Shown here piece after piece: positions 55,901-60,202 of a stretch of 60,202 nt of DNA (position 1 is the first letter of the stretch; each line of letters starts with the position of its first letter). The stretch comes from Stemphylium vesicarium. Lineage: Eukaryota > Ascomycota > Dothideomycetes > Pleosporales > Pleosporaceae. The notes below the pieces were generated by a model. The model was not told where the DNA came from and did not search any database. It was given only the letters and a program-made list of their open reading frames with translations. The stretch covers positions 1 to 60,202 of the forward strand of contig QXCR01000179.1 in the NCBI GenBank assembly GCA_004380135.1, in the 5' to 3' direction. The translations under genes were made by a program, and so were the position numbers.

Positions 55901-58196
55901 GACCCTGTATACGACACGCCCTTGGATCCCACGCACGTCGAAATAGAGATCAAAGCCATGGGTCTTAATTTCCGGGACTTGATGATTGCCATGGGGGAAC
56001 ACATGGCGTACAGTATCGGGTGTGAGGCGGCCGGTGTCATCTCACGCGTCGGTTCCCAGGTCACAGATATATCGATAGGAGACCGGGTAACGTACATTAC
56101 CGGACTGGACCACGTGGGCTGTTTCCACACTTTCGGACGGGTAGACCAATCGGTGGTGACTAAGATTCCAGACACGTTAAGCTACTCCGATGCGTCTGGA
56201 CTTCCGGCTGTATACGTTACTGTGTTGTATGCGCTGAGGGAAGTGGCAAGGCTAGCGAAAGGAGACAAGGTTTTGATCCATGCTGCAGCGGGAGGCGTTG
56301 GACAAGCGGCAATTAACTACGCGAAAAGTGTCGGATCAGAGATTTTTGCCACTTGTTCCACATCAGAAAAACGAGATGTGAGTCCCCACTTCTCAGCGCG
56401 GATAGAACTGCCCACTGACTTGTCCTTAGTTGCTTGTGCAAAAATACGGCATCCTAGAAGACCATATCTTCTCCAGTCGAGACTTGAGTTTCGCTAAAGG
56501 CATTCGACGAATTACTGGTGGCTACGGAGTGGATGTTGTTCTCAACTCACTCGCCGGTGAGGTATGCTCATTTTGCCTTGTTCATAAATCCCTTAATTGT
56601 TTGACTAACATACTGTCAAAGGCTTTGCAATCCTCTTGGGCACTGCTTGCACCCTTCGGACGCTTCATTGAGATCGGGAAAAAAGACATTCAGTCCAACT
56701 CCAGGATCGAGTTGCGACCTCTGCTACAAGGCACCTCTATGACATGCGTTGATTTGGTGACAATGATGAAACATCGACCGCATCTCGTCAAACAGCTCAC
56801 CGACGATACCGTTCGCCTCTGGAGCGAGGGGATTGTCAAAACCGCAACGCCAACAACCGTATCACCACTGTCGAAACTAGTGGATGGTTTCAAGACTCTG
56901 CAGTCCGGTCGTGGAACTGGCAAAATGGTATTTGTGCCTCATCCTAATGACATTGTTCCAATCGTGCCTGAGCAGCAAACCCCGTTCCAATTCGGACCAA
57001 ACGCAACGTACGTCTTGAGTGGTGGACTGGGAGGATTAGGACGAAGCATCGCAAGATGGATGGCGAGCCGAGGTGCCCGCCATTTGTTGTTCCTGTCTCG
57101 TAGTGGGAAAGTCACTCCAGCCGTTGAAGAGATGGAAAAGCACCTGGCTGAGCAGAACTGCCGAGTCCATATCGCGAAGTGCGATGTCACTAATGCAGTT
57201 GACCTTAAAAGGGTCGTGGATCAATCGGCATCGATTCTTCCACCCGTGAAGGGCGTCATTCAAGGAGCGATGCAACTTTCAGTAAGTGTTCCGTCCGGCT
57301 TGCTCATATCAGTGAGAAGGAACTCAATTAACGCTGCTCCGCAGGACTCAATTTTCGAAAACATGACCTATGATCAATACATGTCAGCAGTACAACCCAA
57401 AGTGGTCGGCTCCTGGAACCTCCATAATCATCTCCCAGATGATCTTGACCACTTCGTGCTTCTTTCCTCTGCTACTGGCATACTCGGCAACCGTGGCCAG
57501 GCAAACTACGCCGCTGGTAACACCTACCAGGACGCTCTCGCAGAGTATCGCCGTTCCCAAGGTCTCGCCGCTACCACCATCGATGTTGGTGCTATCTTGT
57601 CGGTTGGATACGTTGCCGAAAATTCCTCTCATGTTGCCATCAACAAAGGCGTCAGCGTGGAACTTGAACAAATCCGCGAAGAAGAACTTCATGTGATCCT
57701 TGAATACGCCCTCGATCCTCGACAGAAAGCACCCGCCCAGATTGTTACCGGTCTCGCCAATAGAGACAAATACCGTACTAAGGGAATGCCAACACCTTCA
57801 TTCATGAAGTTCCCTCTCTTTGCGCACATTAACAGTGAGAGCTTGATCGGTTCCGCTACTTCCGAAAGCACCGAGGTTCCTGTGGAAGCTCTGCTGGCTA
57901 CAACTAAAACATTGGACGAGGCAGCCGAAATCATCACTGCGGCTGTAAAAGGAAAGCTTGCAAATCTGCTGTCAGTAGCAGCGGTCGATATCGACGAAAA
58001 CAGGTCGATCAGCGCAAATGGTATCGATTCGTTAGTGGCTATAGAGTTCCGGACATTTCTCGCGAGGGAAGTGAAAGCGGATGTGCCAATGCTGGATGTC
58101 ATGGGAACGTCTACGATCAAGACATTATGCAAGAAAATTGCGACGCTAAGTCGCGCAGTCGAAGTTGAGCTAGATGGTAAAGTCAGTAGAGAGTAA
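49907..58196 (+). CDS. Highly reducing polyketide synthase, KS-AT-DH-MT-ER-KR-ACP
   Basis: Seven exons: 49907-50114, 50169-50606, 50667-51114, 51187-56377, 56430-56561, 56622-57281, 57345-58196 (2642 aa). All domains look intact. KS: DTACSSS with Cys182, EAHGTGT with His317, GHLEGAAG with His356. AT: TGQGAQYPAMSREL, GHSSG with Ser703. DH: LRDHVV with His1043 and HPATFDSM with Asp1244. C-methyltransferase: LEVGAGTGSS from residue 1522. ER: HAAAGGVGQAA from 2063. KR: GGLGGLG from 2273 and QANYAAGN with Tyr2414. ACP: NGIDSL with the phosphopantetheine Ser2588. The enzyme iteratively builds a reduced, possibly C-methylated chain from malonyl-CoA. No thioesterase, reductase or condensation domain follows the ACP. 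I cannot name the product. Confidence 0.95.
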
Positions 58197-58880
58197 AACT
58201 CGTAACTACATTGGTTTTGTAGCACTCGCGAAGGCGCGAGCTACTAGAATATCTTCGACTATCCAACTAGGCCTAACAACTTTAATATAAAGATATTAAA
58301 GTATTAACATAAACCACCACCGAGTGTCGCACACCACCAAGTGTCACAGAATCTCTTAGCATCACTAAATCTTGCTACAACTCTTCAATTTCATCGCTGT
58401 TAAATAAGGAACTATTGTACATTATGCTCGCACTAGATTTAGAAGATATCTCTATATCTTTTTTTCACGTTCGTGCGTTATGCCTAGTCCTACTATAGTT
58501 CCAACAACGCCGTAGAGCTAGTTAGGCTCGTTCTTAATTGTAACGGTGTGAGGGGAGGGGGAGGACTGCGCTGTCATTGTATAGCTACGAAAGAGGGCAG
58601 CTATATACGTGTGTGGGATAAGAAAGTGTGGTAGCGATAATTATGTCTAACTTATACTAAAGTAGATCTTAGTAAGTGTTACAGATAATAAGCAAAGGCC
58701 TCTCTGTTACGACCCGAAGTCAAAACGCTTACGACCACGCCGCAACCACGCCGCAACCGCGCCGCACGAGCAAGACCAGGATAGCGATCCTGCAAAACGC
58801 TGACTGTTAGCAGTCACGTGACCGATCACTGCGCTAAGGACTATCGCTAGGAGCGATCACGACTACCGCAACTATTGCTA
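58197..58880. other. Post-PKS repeat-type DNA, little RIP
   Basis: It holds the PKS 3' flank, an imperfect direct repeat (ACCACCGAGTGTCGCAC / ACCACCAAGTGTCACAG at about 58315-58350), a triplet of CCACGCCGCAA-type units near 58735-58765, and TGTTACGACCCGAAG at about 58704, which looks like a transposon terminus. No gene is seen. Confidence 0.45.
58219..58244. repeat. GC hairpin just after the PKS stop
   Basis: CTCGCG (58225-58230) pairs with CGCGAG (58235-58240) around a short loop, with flanking TAGC/GCTA extending the stem. It lies about 25 nt past the PKS stop codon and could be an element remnant or a 3' UTR structure. Confidence 0.4.
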
Positions 58881-59885
58881 AGAGTAATTACGACTATTAT
58901 AACTATTACTAGAAGTTATACTCTACTATTATTAGAAGTTACTATAACTATTATATAAGTATATAGCTACTAGATAGCGCACTCTTATAGTCGCTATATT
59001 TAACTTTAAAATCTAAGAATTAGTACTTAATTCTTAAACTCTTAAGTTATTTATTAATCTTTATATTATACTTAACTTATCTTATCTATTACGCGCCTAG
59101 CTTATTCCTAAGAACTAACCCTAGAACTCTCTAAGAATAGACCTTTATACTTTAAATACCCTTAAAATAAGCGACGTAGTAATAGATACCCCATGTAACG
59201 GGCTGAACGCCCTTTAGTAGAGCTCCTCAATGGAATCTTGGTAGACGCGTCCGATAGACGCTTAGATCACCTCGGACCGATATTTATCTAGCAGGTAGAT
59301 AAACACTAGCGTAGATAGACTAATAGCTCCTTATTAAATATAACTACTATATATTTAGCCTTACTATTAGCTATCTACTTCTTAAGTGCTTCTAGAGCTA
59401 GCCTCTTATATTTTATATTTAATTCTAATTAATAGAGCCTCCCTACGAAGCTCTATTAACGCGTTACGCGTTAAGCTCCTTAACCGCTACTTTATTACGT
59501 GCGTATAGGTTAACCTACTATATAGGGTTAGTATTATTTATAGTATAAAAGGCCTTTAGATAATAGCTAGATAATCTACTATAAGGTAGTAAGTCTATCT
59601 AGTGACCCTTTATAAGAAGTAGTCGCTAAAGGTTAATGCGTTATAATAAACTAGTAAAGTAAGTAGTAGCTAGCTAGAAGTAAGCCTTAATAAGAAGCCC
59701 TATATAATATCTTTAAAGGCTAAAGACCTAGGTATTAATACTATATAGAAGACTAAAGGCTAGTTAGAGCTCTAAGTAGAAGGTAAACGTAAGTTTACTA
59801 ATAGCTACTTATAAGTCTAAAAATAAGCCTTAGTTAAAGTCTTATTAGATCTCTAAATAGAGGTATAGGCTATAATTAAACGTCC
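58881..59885. repeat. RIP-saturated repeat block
   Basis: By eye, 58982-59191 and 59641-59880 contain no CA and no TG dinucleotide at all while TA is extremely common and CG survives, which is the RIP signature (CA to TA on either strand). No coding frame survives. A short unmutated-looking island with CA and TG lies at about 59192-59308. The ancestral element cannot be identified. Confidence 0.85.
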
Positions 59886-59890
59886 TTTAT

Positions 59891-59910
59891 GTCAGGCCGG
59901 GTCAGGCCAG
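59891..59910. repeat. 10-bp tandem direct repeat at the RIP edge
   Basis: GTCAGGCCGG is followed directly by GTCAGGCCAG. It lies at the sharp right boundary of the RIP block. Confidence 0.6.
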
Positions 59911-59935
59911 ATGACGATATATACTATCCTGCACC

Positions 59936-59958
59936 ATGATCAGTAGTTCACTGATCAT
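59936..59958. repeat. 9-bp palindrome, part of a larger inverted repeat
   Basis: ATGATCAGT and ACTGATCAT are perfect inverted arms around AGTTC. A further 14-nt inverted partner, ATGATCAGTGAACT, occurs at 60010-60023. Confidence 0.7.
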
Positions 59959-59969
59959 ACGTACCTTTT

Positions 59970-60084
59970 GGTTGCATGGCGTAGTGGTGCAGGGCTGCGT
60001 CCTGACATTATGATCAGTGAACTGCTGGCGTGCGGGGTCGGAGGAATAGGGCCGAAGGTCTATTGTTCGATCCCCCACAAGGCC
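59970..60084 (+). other. tRNA-like segment with A and B boxes (SINE candidate)
   Basis: TGGCGTAGTGGT at 59977-59988 fits the pol III A-box and GTTCGATCC at 60065-60073 fits the B-box. Their spacing (88 nt) is too long for a plain tRNA, and the acceptor and T stems pair poorly, so it is not an intact tRNA gene. A tRNA-derived SINE or tRNA relic is the likely meaning. Confidence 0.45.
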
Positions 60085-60202
60085 AGTTTCAGCATAAGCC
60101 AGCCAGGTTGGCTGAGAACGGTGTATCTTGGACCGGAACGGCGCGGATAGCGCTTAGGTGCCAAGGGATTACTAATAGGCTACGCCTGCCGTCGTTGCTG
60201 CT
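60085..60202. other. Right window edge, possible body of the tRNA-like element
   Basis: It is GC-rich, not RIP-mutated, and has no gene. The sequence may continue the element beginning near 59890 beyond the window. Confidence 0.3.

Noticed and set aside
59970..60084. Intact tRNA gene
   Set aside because: A and B boxes are present but the stems pair poorly and the box spacing is too long.
1..60202. CRISPR array, bacterial operon features, riboswitches
   Set aside because: Introns, gene families and lack of regularly spaced repeats show a fungal nuclear sequence; nothing of this kind is visible.

Overview
The window is nuclear DNA of a filamentous ascomycete, most likely a Pleosporales-type Dothideomycete. 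Genes carry short GT..AG introns (about 45-80 nt) with CTAAC/CTGAC branch points. Families include Egh16/Gas1-like secreted proteins, HET proteins, NCS1 permeases and highly reducing PKS. One block near the right end is almost free of CA and TG dinucleotides, the mark of repeat-induced point mutation (RIP). The species is inferred from style only. Multi-exon coordinates are my own splice reconstructions; every model was checked for reading-frame closure.

Left part, 1-35.7 kb: ordinary gene-dense core DNA. In order it holds a partial gene at the left edge, a small membrane-type protein, an acidic-tailed F-box protein, a conserved hypothetical, an Egh16-like secreted protein with a Q/N/G-rich tail, an F-box-like/ankyrin protein, a small inner-membrane-type protein, nucleoporin POM34, an acyl-CoA-synthetase-like protein with a degenerate ATP loop, an NCS1 permease, a GPI-anchored wall protein, the AP-1 mu clathrin adaptor, a RING protein, a PP2C phosphatase, a hypothetical, a secreted carboxylesterase, a small hydrophilic protein, a nitronate monooxygenase and a secreted GMC oxidoreductase.

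Right part, 35.7-60.2 kb: accessory DNA. After an AT-rich border comes one hypothetical gene and a ruined HET (heterokaryon incompatibility) gene. A secondary-metabolite cluster follows: a LovG/FSH1-type serine hydrolase, a GH13 alpha-glucosidase, an SDR relic, an eight-pass membrane protein, a cytochrome P450, and divergently from it a complete highly reducing PKS (KS-AT-DH-MT-ER-KR-ACP, about 2642 aa). The PKS has no release domain, so the FSH1-type hydrolase is the natural candidate for trans release. P450 and membrane protein would oxidise or process the chain. The role of an intracellular alpha-glucosidase is open: removal of a glucose cap from the product is one idea. No transporter or transcription factor was seen.

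The P450-PKS promoter contains a probable 108-bp TA-flanked MITE and a tRNA-like relic. The window ends in RIP-destroyed repeat DNA followed by a tRNA-like, palindrome-bearing segment that may be a SINE-type element.
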